Numbered from the stretch's first letter, positions 7,116 to 13,922 are shown. The stretch: 14,139 nucleotides of DNA from Lachnospiraceae bacterium (GCA_009774215.1 VSNH01000094.1:1-14139); one strand, 5' to 3'. Translations and numbers: made by a program. Notes: generated by a model not told the origin, from the letters alone.

Positions 7116-8558
7116 TTAGAGCTTCTTTGCGTGCTGCTCGTAAGTATAGGCCGCCCGCAGCAGCTTTTTCTCCTGAAAGCAGTCCCCGATCAGCTGCAGG
7201 CCGATGGGCAGTCCCTTGCTGTCCTGCCCGCAGGGAACGCTGATGCCGGGCAGTCCCGCCAGATTCACAGCGATGGTATAAATATCGCCCAGATACATTT
7301 GTATCGGGTCAGCCAGACTCTCCCCCAGCTTCGGCGCGGTAGTCGGCGCCACGGGACCGAGAATCAGGTCGTATTTCGCAAAAGCCTCATCGAACGCTTT
7401 TTTAATCAGCGCCTTCACCTTCAAAGCTTTCAGATAGTAAGCGTCATAGTATCCGGAGCTCAAAACGAAGGAACCGAGCATAATACGGCGTTTCACTTCC
7501 TCCCCGAATCCCTCCGAGCGGGATTTTTTATACATGTTATGAAGGCCCGCATACTCTTCCGTGCGGTAACCGTACTTGATGCCGTCGAACCGCTCCAGAT
7601 TGGAGCTGGCCTCCGCCGCCGCGATCGTATAGTAAGCCGGAATCGCATATTCCACCAGACTTAAGTCAAACCGCTCCACCAGTGCGCCTTTCTTCTCCAA
7701 TACTTCCGCCGCCTGCAAAACGGCCGTCCGCACCTCGTCGTCAAGCCCTTCTCCCAGATAATCAATGGGAATGCCGATGCGCAACCCTTTCACGTCCTCC
7801 GTGAGCGCCGCGGTAAAATCCTTGTCCGCTCTGGAAACAGAGGTGGAATCCTTAGGATCATGGGATGCCAGCGCCTCAAGCACCGCCGCACAGTCCCTCA
7901 CATCCTTTGTCAGCGGGCCGATCTGATCCAGCGAGGAACCATAAGCAATCAGACCATAACGGGAAACCGTGCCATAGGTGGGTTTCATGCCCACCACCCC
8001 GCAGTAGGAAGCCGGCTGCCTGATGGAACCACCCGTGTCGGAACCGATGGCGTAAATACATTCGTCTGCCGCAACCGCCGCCGCTGAACCGCCGGAAGAA
8101 CCGCCCGGCACATGCTCAAGATTCCTCGGATTCTTTGTGGGCCCGTATGCCGAGGTTTCCGTGGTGGAGCCCATAGCGAACTCATCCATATTGGTCTTGC
8201 CGAGAATCACCGCCCCCGCCTTCTGCAGATTCTTCACGGCCTCCGCCGTGTAGGTCGGCACAAAGTTATGCAGGATTTTCGAGGAGCAGGTGGTGCGCAG
8301 CCCTTCCGTGCAGATATTGTCCTTCACCGCCACCGGCACGCCTGCAAGCGGCCCTGTCAGCTCTCCCGCCTCGATTTTTGCCTGCACCGCCCGCGCCTGT
8401 GTCAAGGCGCCGTCCCTGTCTACCGTTACGTAACAGTTGTAATTTTTATCTTCTTTCTCTATCTGCGCAAGCACAGCCTCCGCGGCTTCCACCGCGGTGG
8501 TCTTCCCCTCCCTTATTGCCGCAGAGAGTTGTGCCGCGGTCATTTCTATAACATTCAT
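7116..8558 (-). CDS. gatA: aspartyl/glutamyl-tRNA(Asn/Gln) amidotransferase subunit A
   Basis: This 480-residue protein is the amidase-signature glutaminase subunit of GatCAB, which releases ammonia from glutamine for the GatB reaction. The Ser-cisSer-Lys triad is visible: Lys79 in GVPVAVKDN, Ser154 in the PGGSSGGSAA loop, and Ser178 in GSDTGGSIRQP, at the same numbers as I recall for the Staphylococcus aureus enzyme. Conserved GVVGMKPTYGTVSRYG follows. The start at 8558 gives the family's standard N-terminus (MNVIEMTAAQL), with AAAGGA 10 bases upstream; the open frame continues to 8609 without family-like sequence. It lies 130 bp downstream of gatC and 97 bp upstream of gatB on the same strand. 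Confidence 0.97.
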   Translation of the reverse strand: MNVIEMTAAQLSAAIREGKTTAVEAAEAVLAQIEKEDKNYNCYVTVDRDGALTQARAVQAKIEAGELTGPLAGVPVAVKDNICTEGLRTTCSSKILHNFVPTYTAEAVKNLQKAGAVILGKTNMDEFAMGSTTETSAYGPTKNPRNLEHVPGGSSGGSAAAVAADECIYAIGSDTGGSIRQPASYCGVVGMKPTYGTVSRYGLIAYGSSLDQIGPLTKDVRDCAAVLEALASHDPKDSTSVSRADKDFTAALTEDVKGLRIGIPIDYLGEGLDDEVRTAVLQAAEVLEKKGALVERFDLSLVEYAIPAYYTIAAAEASSNLERFDGIKYGYRTEEYAGLHNMYKKSRSEGFGEEVKRRIMLGSFVLSSGYYDAYYLKALKVKALIKKAFDEAFAKYDLILGPVAPTTAPKLGESLADPIQMYLGDIYTIAVNLAGLPGISVPCGQDSKGLPIGLQLIGDCFQEKKLLRAAYTYEQHAKKL

Positions 8559-8688
8559 ATAACACTTTTCCTTTCTACCCCATACCGTGTGTGCCGCTAT
8601 CCCTTTCACACATCATTGCTTTATGGCTAATTCTCTCTAAAACAGATGGGCATCATCCATGTCGCCACGCTTACCCGCAAATCAACAT

Positions 8689-8982
8689 TTATTCGAATGT
8701 CCGCGGCACCACAAACATCCCGTCCTTCTCCTGCGGTGCATTGGATAACAGTCGTTCTCTTTCATCCCCGTTGGTCACCACATCCTCCCGGAACACATTC
8801 TCCACCCGGAATACATGGGACATGGGCTCCACGTCCGTGGTGTCAAGCTCGCCCAGCTTGTCGATATAGTCAAGCATCCGCCCCATATCCGACTTCGCCT
8901 GCTCTTTCTCCTCATCCGACAGCTCCAGCTTCGCCAGAATGCCCACATATTCGATTGTCTCGTCACTTATGATATTTGCCAT
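8689..8982 (-). CDS. gatC: aspartyl/glutamyl-tRNA(Asn/Gln) amidotransferase subunit C
   Basis: This 97-residue protein is the small scaffold that wraps around GatA and contacts GatB, stabilising the amidotransferase. The sequence has the typical GatC form: an N-terminal helix pair (ISDETIEYVGILAKLELSDEE), then MLDYIDKLGELDTTDVEPMSHV, the VFREDVV segment, and a C-terminal APQEKDGMFVVPRTFE. Length is normal (about 95-100). The start at 8982 is supported by GAGG six bases upstream. It is the second gene of the operon, 61 bp after aspS, with a strong hairpin in that gap, and 130 bp before gatA. The gatC-gatA gap contains nothing else I recognise. Confidence 0.96.
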   Translation of the reverse strand: MANIISDETIEYVGILAKLELSDEEKEQAKSDMGRMLDYIDKLGELDTTDVEPMSHVFRVENVFREDVVTNGDERERLLSNAPQEKDGMFVVPRTFE

Positions 8983-9014
8983 GTTTACCTCATTTCTCAG
9001 ATGCCGTAATCCTT

Positions 9015-9042
9015 CTGGCGCAGACTGCTGAGTCTGCGCCGG
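9015..9042 (-). other. strong hairpin in the aspS-gatC gap
   Basis: GGCGCAGACT (9017-9026) and AGTCTGCGCC (9031-9040) pair perfectly around a GCTG loop, extendable by one GU and one CG pair to 9015-9042. It begins one base after the aspS stop codon (9044-9046). No U-run follows on the reverse strand, so it may tune or protect the message rather than end it. Confidence 0.7.
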
Positions 9043-9043
9043 C

Positions 9044-10801
9044 TTACGCCCTCACTTTAATATGCACTTCCCTAAGCTGCTGCTCCGTCACATCCCCCGG
9101 TGCGCCGCACATCAGATCCTGCGCGGAACCGCTCATGGGGAAGGCGATCACTTCCCTGATGTTCTCCTCATTCCGGAGCAGCATGATCATGCGGTCAACC
9201 CCCGGCGCCATGCCCGCGTGCGGCGGCGCACCGAACTGGAACGCATTGTACAGCGCGCCAAACTTGGTCTTCAACGTCTCCTCGTCATAGCCCGCGATGG
9301 CAAACGCTTTCTCCATGATCTCCATATCGTGATTTCGCACCGCGCCGGAGGAAAGCTCCACGCCGTTGCAGACGATATCGTACTGATAGGCCAGCACTTC
9401 CAGCGGATCCATGGTGTTAAGCGCCTCCAGACCGCCCTGCGGCATGGAGAAGGGATTGTGGGTAAAGCCGATCTGTTTCGTCTCCGGGTCGCGCTCAAAC
9501 ATGGGAAAATCGTTGATATAGCAGAACCGGTACGCGTTCTTTTCAAGCAGCTCCAGCTTCTGCCCCAGCTCCGTGCGAAGCTGCCCCGCATAGTAGGCCG
9601 CCCGCTCCTCCTTATCCGCGATAAAGAAAATCGTGTCGCCCACAGAAAGTCCTGCCAGTTCGCGAAGCTCTCCCTTTTTCTCCTCCGGAATAAACTTATC
9701 AATAGGCCCCTTGTAGCTTAAGTCCTCCGCCACCTCCAGATAACCGAGGCCGCCCATGCCCATATCCGTGGCAAACTTTAACAGCTTCTCATGGAAGCCT
9801 TTCGACATATCCGCGTGCACCTTGATCGCCCGGACTGTCCTGCCATGAAAAGGCTTAAAGGTACATGCCTGGAAAAAGTCAGTCAGATCTATAATTCGAA
9901 GCGGGTTTCTCAGGTCCGGCTTATCCGTGCCGAACTCTAACATCGCCTGTTTATAGCTGATAATGGGATAAGGCGCTTTTGTCACCGCTGCCCCCTCCGG
10001 CGCAAATTTCTCAAACACGGCGGAGAGCACCTCCTCGCCCACCTTAAACACATCCTCCTGGGTCGCGAAGCTCATCTCGAAGTCAAGCTGATAAAATTCG
10101 CCGGGCGAACGGTCTGCCCTCGCATCCTCATCCCGGAAACATGGCGCGATCTGGAAATATTTGTCAAACCCCGACACCATCAAAAGCTGTTTGAACTGCT
10201 GAGGCGCCTGCGGCAAAGCGTAAAACTTGCCCTTATACTTCCTCGAAGGCACGATATAGTCTCTCGCGCCCTCCGGGGACGACGCGCACAGGATCGGCGT
10301 CTGAATCTCCAGAAAGCCCAGCTCCGTCATCTTTTCCCGCAGGTAAGCAATCACCTGGGAGCGGAAAATAATATTGTCCTTCACCTTCTGGTTGCGCAGA
10401 TCAAGATAGCGGTATTTCAGGCGCACATCCTCCCTTGTCTCTCTGGAAGTCATAATCTCAAAAGGAAGCTGCTTATAAACTTTTCCCAGCACATCCACCT
10501 TATGCGCCTCCAGCTCGATGGTGCCTGTGGGAATCCGGGGATTGTAAGTCTCCTCGTCCCGTTTCTCGATCAAACCCTCAATGGAAACGCTCATCTCCTT
10601 GGACAGCCCTTCCAGAAGGGAAGTGTCCCGCATCACCACCTGCAATACCCCGTACATATCCCGCAGATCCACAAAGGATACGCCGCCGTGATCCCTGATG
10701 TTCTCGATCCATCCCGCCACACACAGCTCTTTTCCGATATCGCTCTCACTGATTTCCTGTAATGTTACATCCCTGTACTGATTTTTGATTGTCATAGTCA
10801 T
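9044..10801 (-). CDS. aspS: aspartyl-tRNA synthetase, probably non-discriminating (Asp/Asn)
   Basis: This 585-residue bacterial-type class IIb synthetase charges tRNA(Asp) with aspartate. Features in order: an OB-fold anticodon-binding domain (residues about 20-110, AGWIENIRDHGG), the catalytic core with SSPEGARDYIVPSR, motif 2 as FRDEDARADRSPGEFYQLDFEM, a GAD-type insertion (about 290-410), and motif 3 as GMAPGVDRMIMLL, then GAPGDV near the end. His38 in RDHGG corresponds to the histidine found in non-discriminating bacterial enzymes (Leu in E. coli), which fits co-transcription with gatCAB. The second discriminator position, however, appears to be Glu rather than Gly. The start at 10801 has AAGGCGG six bases upstream; an ATG two codons later is possible. 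It is the first gene of the operon, behind a T-box leader. Confidence 0.97.
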   Translation of the reverse strand: MTMTIKNQYRDVTLQEISESDIGKELCVAGWIENIRDHGGVSFVDLRDMYGVLQVVMRDTSLLEGLSKEMSVSIEGLIEKRDEETYNPRIPTGTIELEAHKVDVLGKVYKQLPFEIMTSRETREDVRLKYRYLDLRNQKVKDNIIFRSQVIAYLREKMTELGFLEIQTPILCASSPEGARDYIVPSRKYKGKFYALPQAPQQFKQLLMVSGFDKYFQIAPCFRDEDARADRSPGEFYQLDFEMSFATQEDVFKVGEEVLSAVFEKFAPEGAAVTKAPYPIISYKQAMLEFGTDKPDLRNPLRIIDLTDFFQACTFKPFHGRTVRAIKVHADMSKGFHEKLLKFATDMGMGGLGYLEVAEDLSYKGPIDKFIPEEKKGELRELAGLSVGDTIFFIADKEERAAYYAGQLRTELGQKLELLEKNAYRFCYINDFPMFERDPETKQIGFTHNPFSMPQGGLEALNTMDPLEVLAYQYDIVCNGVELSSGAVRNHDMEIMEKAFAIAGYDEETLKTKFGALYNAFQFGAPPHAGMAPGVDRMIMLLRNEENIREVIAFPMSGSAQDLMCGAPGDVTEQQLREVHIKVRA

Positions 10802-10835
10802 CTGCCGCCTTTCTATAAATACCGTGTCCCGTAAG

Positions 10836-10853
10836 CCTTCTGACTCCGCTTAT
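10836..10853. repeat. 18-bp direct repeat, copy 1 (partner at 11036-11053)
   Basis: CCTTCTGACTCCGCTTAT at 10836-10853 recurs with one mismatch at 11036-11053, exactly 200 bp away in the same orientation. A related 14-mer, CCGTAAkCCTTCTG, occurs at 10829-10842 and at 9004-9017, in each case a short distance upstream of a start codon (aspS, gatC). This looks like a REP-like intergenic family. Confidence 0.65.
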
Positions 10854-10861
10854 ATAGTCGC

Positions 10862-10912
10862 GTAGGGAAGATTCCCCTACTCGCTGTGCGCTCCATGCGC
10901 CGCTTTAGCGGC
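10862..10912 (-). repeat. two small hairpins proximal to aspS
   Basis: GTAGGG...CCCTAC (10862-10880) and GCCGCT-TT-AGCGGC (10899-10912) are short inverted repeats in the transcribed leader between the T-box terminator and aspS. No U-runs follow. They may belong to the larger repeat cluster described at 10937-11054. Confidence 0.55.
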
Positions 10913-10936
10913 ATATTTCCTCTGCATGGGGCTGCA

Positions 10937-11054
10937 CATAAGCAGACTCAGGATGCTGCGCATCCTTCGTTCGCGTTGCTCGTCAGAAGGATTGCAGAAT
11001 ATGCCCTCATACAAGCATGGCGCATATTCTGCAATCCTTCTGACTCTGCTTATG
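10937..11054 (-). repeat. nested inverted repeats (three-way junction) between T-box terminator and aspS
   Basis: Three helices nest here. The outer arms are CATAAGCAGA (10937-10946) and TCTGCTTATG (11045-11054). Inside lie a small hairpin, GGATGC-TGC-GCATCC (10951-10965), and a perfect 23-bp hairpin with arms 10982-11004 and 11022-11044 and a 17-nt loop. The long perfect stem and compact layout are typical of a mobile intergenic repeat (MITE/REP-like). It is part of the mRNA only when the T-box terminator is read through. Short ORFs across it on both strands are by-products of the palindrome. Confidence 0.8.
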
Positions 11055-11059
11055 CGCGC

Positions 11060-11097
11060 AAAAAACGCCCCGGAACACATTGCTGTATTCCGGGACG
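11060..11097 (-). terminator. T-box intrinsic terminator
   Basis: On the reverse strand arms 11084-11097 and 11066-11079 form a 14-bp stem (core CCCGGAA/TTCCGGG, GU pairs included) closed by a GCAA tetraloop and followed by six U residues (11060-11065). Its 5' arm overlaps ATCCG (11096-11100), which would pair with CGGAT of the T-box in the antiterminator, giving the expected mutually exclusive structures. Confidence 0.9.
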
Positions 11098-11306
11098 GAT
11101 ATGTTTCATTATCCGCGGTACCACCCGCATTGATAAGCCGCCATCTCCAGACAAGATGAAATTCGCCTTACCCTCTCAATCACTTAACGCGTGTCACGTA
11201 CTGCCCTAGTTCTGCTTATGACACCCGTGTCATTGACACTCATGTCACATTTGTATCTTCCCTCAATGATACCCTATCGCAAAATTCAGACAGTCTGCTC
11301 CGGAGT

Positions 11307-11309
11307 GTT
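11307..11309 (-). promoter_or_regulatory. candidate T-box specifier codon AAC (Asn)
   Basis: In the stem I reading above, the triplet before ACTCCGGAGC is AAC, followed by A as is usual. GAA (Glu) overlaps it one base upstream, which is worth remembering because two-tRNA T-boxes have been described for clostridial gatCAB. Confidence 0.55.
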
Positions 11310-11403
11310 CCCGTCCCTGTCTTTCACAAACAGCGCTCTCAGTCGGTGACGCCGTATTCCTGTCGCTTCCCTCAGGGTGAGTCTCCTTCATTGCATTTCG
11401 CAA

Positions 11404-11787
11404 AGAATGCTGCTCTTTAGCATTCTCTTGTGTGAAGCTTGAAAACACTTAGCGAGGTTCTTTCGAGCCTAGTATTCCGTACTGAAAACCCTTGTGCAAA
11501 TATTTCGGCCTATTTTCCCGATTGCACAAGTCCAGAATACTCAGCGTAGCCCGCTTCGCCTCCGTTTCTGAACTTGACACTCGAAAAAATATCCTCGAAA
11601 ATTTGCACAGGAACTTCAAGTACGAAGTACTAGTGTTCCATTTACCAATTAACTATCCTTTTTTGCTTGCCAGCATTCCCTTCTACTGCGTTGTTTTCGG
11701 TCAACGATGCCACCGCATCGCCTCCCTCAAACGCCTTGTATAAGGAAATTCTGGACTTCGCAAAAAGTGTATGCCATTGGAAAATGG
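11404..11787 (-). other. gene-free structured region, candidate non-coding RNA or extended leader
   Basis: Reading right to left on the reverse strand there are five clear hairpins: CCATT-TTCC-AATGG (11774-11787); CGATGC-GGTG-GCATCG (11705-11720); GGAAC/GTTCC enclosing AGTAC-TTC-GTACT (11610-11639); a compound stem with AGTATTC/GAATACT, CTTGTGCAA/TTGCACAAG and TCGG/CCGA (11471-11541); and AGAATGCT/AGCATTCT (11404-11426). A promoter at 11820-11848 points into the region. Short ORFs exist but lack SDs. No known RNA family is recognised. It may be an independent RNA, a repeat element, or the 5' part of a very long aspS leader, since no better promoter is visible close to the T-box. Confidence 0.45.
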
Positions 11788-11819
11788 AGCACTCGTGTTT
11801 TTCTTCACTCTTGTATACA

Positions 11820-11848
11820 TGTATAACATAATTCTTTCCAATGTGCAA
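11820..11848 (-). promoter_or_regulatory. extended -10 sigma-A promoter reading toward the structured region and T-box
   Basis: TTGCAC (11843-11848) and TATACA (11820-11825) are 17 bases apart, with TGT just before the -10 (extended -10). A 12-bp palindrome TATACATGTATA (11814-11825) covers the -10 and could be an operator. Transcription would begin near 11813. Confidence 0.6.
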
Positions 11849-11879
11849 GTATTTTATGATAAAAAATATTGTGTTCATC

Positions 11880-11910
11880 AAAAAATACAACATTTATTTC
11901 ACAAATAAAT
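11880..11910 (-). terminator. weak AT-rich terminator after the histidine phosphatase gene
   Basis: ATTTATTT-GTG-AAATAAAT (11892-11910) is a perfect 8-bp stem overlapping the stop codon, followed by GTTGTATTTTTT on the reverse strand. The stem is all A-T, so efficiency is doubtful. Confidence 0.45.
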
Positions 11911-12537
11911 TCTCGCAGACCGCCCAATCCCGTCCGCGTCCAGCTCCGCAAATCCACCTGCCTCTTCATCATATGCGGCAAAGGAAATCCCGTTGTCCCC
12001 CTTGCGAATCCGGTAAATGCTGCCCTGCGTGATACATGCCGCCCTCCCTGTATAGGGAATCGTTTCCCCGGAAACCGCCTCCAGAAGTGCAAACAAAACC
12101 GCTCCGTGAGCAGTCAGAAGAATCCGCTCCGCATCGCAAAACACGGTCGTTATTTTTTGGAATGCCTGTCCGGCGCGCCTGATCAGCTCCTCTTTGGACT
12201 CCATGCCCGGACAGTCACTGTCGGGATACTTTGTCTTCATGTCATTTAACGACATACCTTCTCCCTCGCCAAAGCCACGCTCAATGAGAAGCTCCTCCAC
12301 GGCAATCTTTTCTTTCGGATAACCCAGCCTGTCCGCCGCAATCTCCGCGGTTTCGCGCGCCCTTTTTAACGGGCTTGATACAATGGCATCCATCCGCACA
12401 TCAAGCGCGCACAGCTTACGCACCGTGTCGTCCACCTGCGCCCTTCCTTTTTCATTCAGCGGAATGTCCGTATGCCCCTGCAAAAGCCGCTTTTTATTCC
12501 AGTCCGTCTCCCCGTGACGTAGCAAATATATATCCAT
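11899..12537 (-). CDS. histidine phosphatase family protein (phosphoglycerate-mutase-like)
   Basis: This 212-residue protein belongs to the branch-1 histidine phosphatase superfamily, soluble enzymes that remove phosphate via a phospho-histidine. The motif LLRHGETDWN at residues 5-14 supplies Arg7 and the nucleophile His8; SSPLKRARETA gives Arg59; ERGFGEGEG gives the acid Glu86; TAHGA gives His144. Length is typical. The substrate cannot be told from sequence: relatives include cobalamin alpha-ribazole phosphatase, phosphoserine phosphatase and sugar phosphatases, and no cobalamin genes are adjacent. The start at 12537 has AGAGG nine bases upstream. It lies 144 bp downstream of dapL on the same strand, probably co-transcribed; I see no promoter in that gap. 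Confidence 0.92.
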   Translation of the reverse strand: MDIYLLRHGETDWNKKRLLQGHTDIPLNEKGRAQVDDTVRKLCALDVRMDAIVSSPLKRARETAEIAADRLGYPKEKIAVEELLIERGFGEGEGMSLNDMKTKYPDSDCPGMESKEELIRRAGQAFQKITTVFCDAERILLTAHGAVLFALLEAVSGETIPYTGRAACITQGSIYRIRKGDNGISFAAYDEEAGGFAELDADGIGRSARIYL

Positions 12538-12681
12538 GTTCTGATGCCTCTCTCCCTTTTGCCATTCCAGAACCTCATTTCTGCAAAATTACGCTTCTCA
12601 ATGTCCCTGTTTCTGACGGCTGCTGCCAACCCGGACTTCTTCCTGCGCAGACTTTTGCTTTCCCCACGAAACCGCACTACT

Positions 12682-13902
12682 TTACACGCCCAGCTTCTTA
12701 ATCCGGTCAACCGCCTCCACGGTATTTTCATAACTGCCGAACGCCGTCAGCCTGAAATACGTCTCACCGCTCGGCCCAAAGCCCGACCCGGGCGTGCCGA
12801 CCACATTCGCCGTCTCAAGCAGATAGTCGAAAAACTCCCAGCTCGTCATGCCGTTTGGCGCTTTCAGCCAGATATAAGGCGCATTGACGCCGCCGGAGAC
12901 TTGGAACCCGGCCGACTTCAATCCATCCAGAATATAGGCCGCATTCTTCATATAATAAGCGACCAGCTCTTTCGTCTCTATCTTTCCTGCCTCGCTGTAG
13001 ACCGCCTCTCCCGCCCTCTGGATGATGTAAGGCGCGCCGTTGTACTTCGTGCCGTGCCGCCTTGCCCAGAGTCCGTGGAGCGCCACATCCCCCGCCTTAA
13101 GCTCTTTCGGAACCACGGTAAAGCCCAGACGCACGCCGGTAAAGCCTGCATTTTTCGAGAAAGACCGAAGCTCGATGGCACAGGTTCTCGCCCCCTCGCA
13201 CTCGTAGATGCTGTGGGGCACGTCCTTCTCTGATATATATGCCTCGTAAGCCGCGTCGTAGATAATGACAGAGCCGTTTTTGTTGGCATAATCCACCCAC
13301 TCCTGCAGCCGCGCCTTTGTGATGGCGGAGCCCGTCGGATTGTTTGGAAAGCACAGATAAATCAAATCCGGCACGGTCTTTGGCAGCTCCGGCGCAAAAC
13401 CGTTTTCCGCCGTGCAGGGCATGTAGATCACATCGCTCCAGTTGCCCGTGCCCGCATCGTAAGTGCCTGTTCTGCCCGCCATCACGTTGGTATCCACATA
13501 CACCGGGTAGACGGGGTCGCAGACCGCAATCTTATTGTCCACGGCAAAAATTTCCTGGATATTGCCGGAATCGCACTTTGCCCCGTCGGAAACAAAAATC
13601 TCGTCCGCATCAATCTGGCAGCCCCTCGCCCTGTAATCGTTCTCCGCGATCGCCGCTCGCAGAAACTCGTAGCCCAAGTCGGGCGCATACCCGCGGAACG
13701 TCTTCTCGTCCGCCATCTCGTCCACCGCCCCGTGCAGTGCGCTGATAATCGCGGGGGTAAGCGGTCTTGTCACATCACCGATCCCCAGTCTTATAATCTT
13801 TTTGTCCGGGTTAGCCGCCGCGTAGGCGTTCACCTTCTTTCCGATGGTGGAGAACAGGTAACTCCCCGGAAGTTTTAAATAATTATCATTTACTTTAACC
13901 AT
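12682..13902 (-). CDS. dapL: LL-diaminopimelate aminotransferase
   Basis: This 406-residue fold-type I PLP enzyme converts tetrahydrodipicolinate directly to LL-diaminopimelate using glutamate, a one-step route to meso-diaminopimelate and lysine in the cytoplasm. Family signatures: the N-terminus VNDNYLKLPGSYLFSTI, RLGIGDVTRPL (residues 38-48), FRGYAPDLGYEFLR (69-82), SDGAKCDSGN, FPNNPTG (185-191), Asp216 in IIYDAAYEAY, and the PLP lysine Lys250 in SFSKNAGFTGVR. DapL is shared by plants, chlamydiae and several anaerobic bacteria including Clostridia. The start at 13902 has AAGGAAGGA 10 bases upstream. A candidate promoter lies at 13923-13951. The histidine phosphatase gene follows. Confidence 0.97.
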   Translation of the reverse strand: MVKVNDNYLKLPGSYLFSTIGKKVNAYAAANPDKKIIRLGIGDVTRPLTPAIISALHGAVDEMADEKTFRGYAPDLGYEFLRAAIAENDYRARGCQIDADEIFVSDGAKCDSGNIQEIFAVDNKIAVCDPVYPVYVDTNVMAGRTGTYDAGTGNWSDVIYMPCTAENGFAPELPKTVPDLIYLCFPNNPTGSAITKARLQEWVDYANKNGSVIIYDAAYEAYISEKDVPHSIYECEGARTCAIELRSFSKNAGFTGVRLGFTVVPKELKAGDVALHGLWARRHGTKYNGAPYIIQRAGEAVYSEAGKIETKELVAYYMKNAAYILDGLKSAGFQVSGGVNAPYIWLKAPNGMTSWEFFDYLLETANVVGTPGSGFGPSGETYFRLTAFGSYENTVEAVDRIKKLGV

Positions 13903-13922
13903 AATCGTATGATCCTTCCTTT

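Larger units (their letters stand above)
11060..11372 (-). ncRNA. T-box riboswitch of the aspS-gatCAB operon, probable Asn (AAC) specifier
   Basis: The T-box core GGGTGGTACCGCGG (reverse of 11113-11126) is unmistakable, with the antiterminator pair CGGAT/ATCCG and the terminator downstream. Upstream, ACTAGGGCAGTACGTGACAC and GCGTTAA (about 11186-11212) match the usual stem II/pseudoknot region. Stem I appears to be closed by GACAG (11360-11364) with CTGTC (11289-11293). It carries GAGAG, an apical loop TTGTGAAAG, and GGGAACACTCCGGAGC, where AAC (11307-11309) is in the specifier position. Asn fits an operon that makes Asn-tRNA by transamidation. Oddities: the canonical AGTA of the specifier loop is degenerate, and about 60 nt of extra hairpins (including GACAC/GTGTC repeats at 11221-11250) separate stems I and II. 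A GAC (Asp) specifier in those hairpins is the alternative reading. The class is certain; the specifier is less so. Confidence 0.85.

Noticed and set aside
8559..8609. Seventeen extra N-terminal codons for GatA
   Set aside because: With the start at 8558 the catalytic residues fall at the family's usual numbers and an SD precedes it.
10877..11209. Several short ORFs on both strands near 10.9-11.2 kb
   Set aside because: They share mirrored peptide pieces because they cross the 23-bp inverted repeat; none has an SD.
11221..11250. GAC (Asp) as the T-box specifier within the GACAC/GTGTC hairpins
   Set aside because: These small hairpins lack the flanking stem I features (GAGAG, apical loop, CTCCGGAGC) that surround AAC at 11307-11309. 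It is kept as the main alternative.
11263..11448. Reverse-strand 61-codon ORF
   Set aside because: It runs through the T-box stem I and specifier region and has no SD; the RNA reading explains the sequence better.
11449..11580. GTG-started 43-codon reverse-strand ORF, basic peptide
   Set aside because: The SD-like AGGA is about 11 bases away, the start is GTG, and the sequence is better explained by the long compound stem at 11471-11541. A small peptide cannot be fully excluded.
11642..11893. Reverse-strand 83-codon ORF after the histidine phosphatase
   Set aside because: Its start lies upstream of the apparent promoter, it has no SD, and it spans hairpins; there is no recognisable domain.
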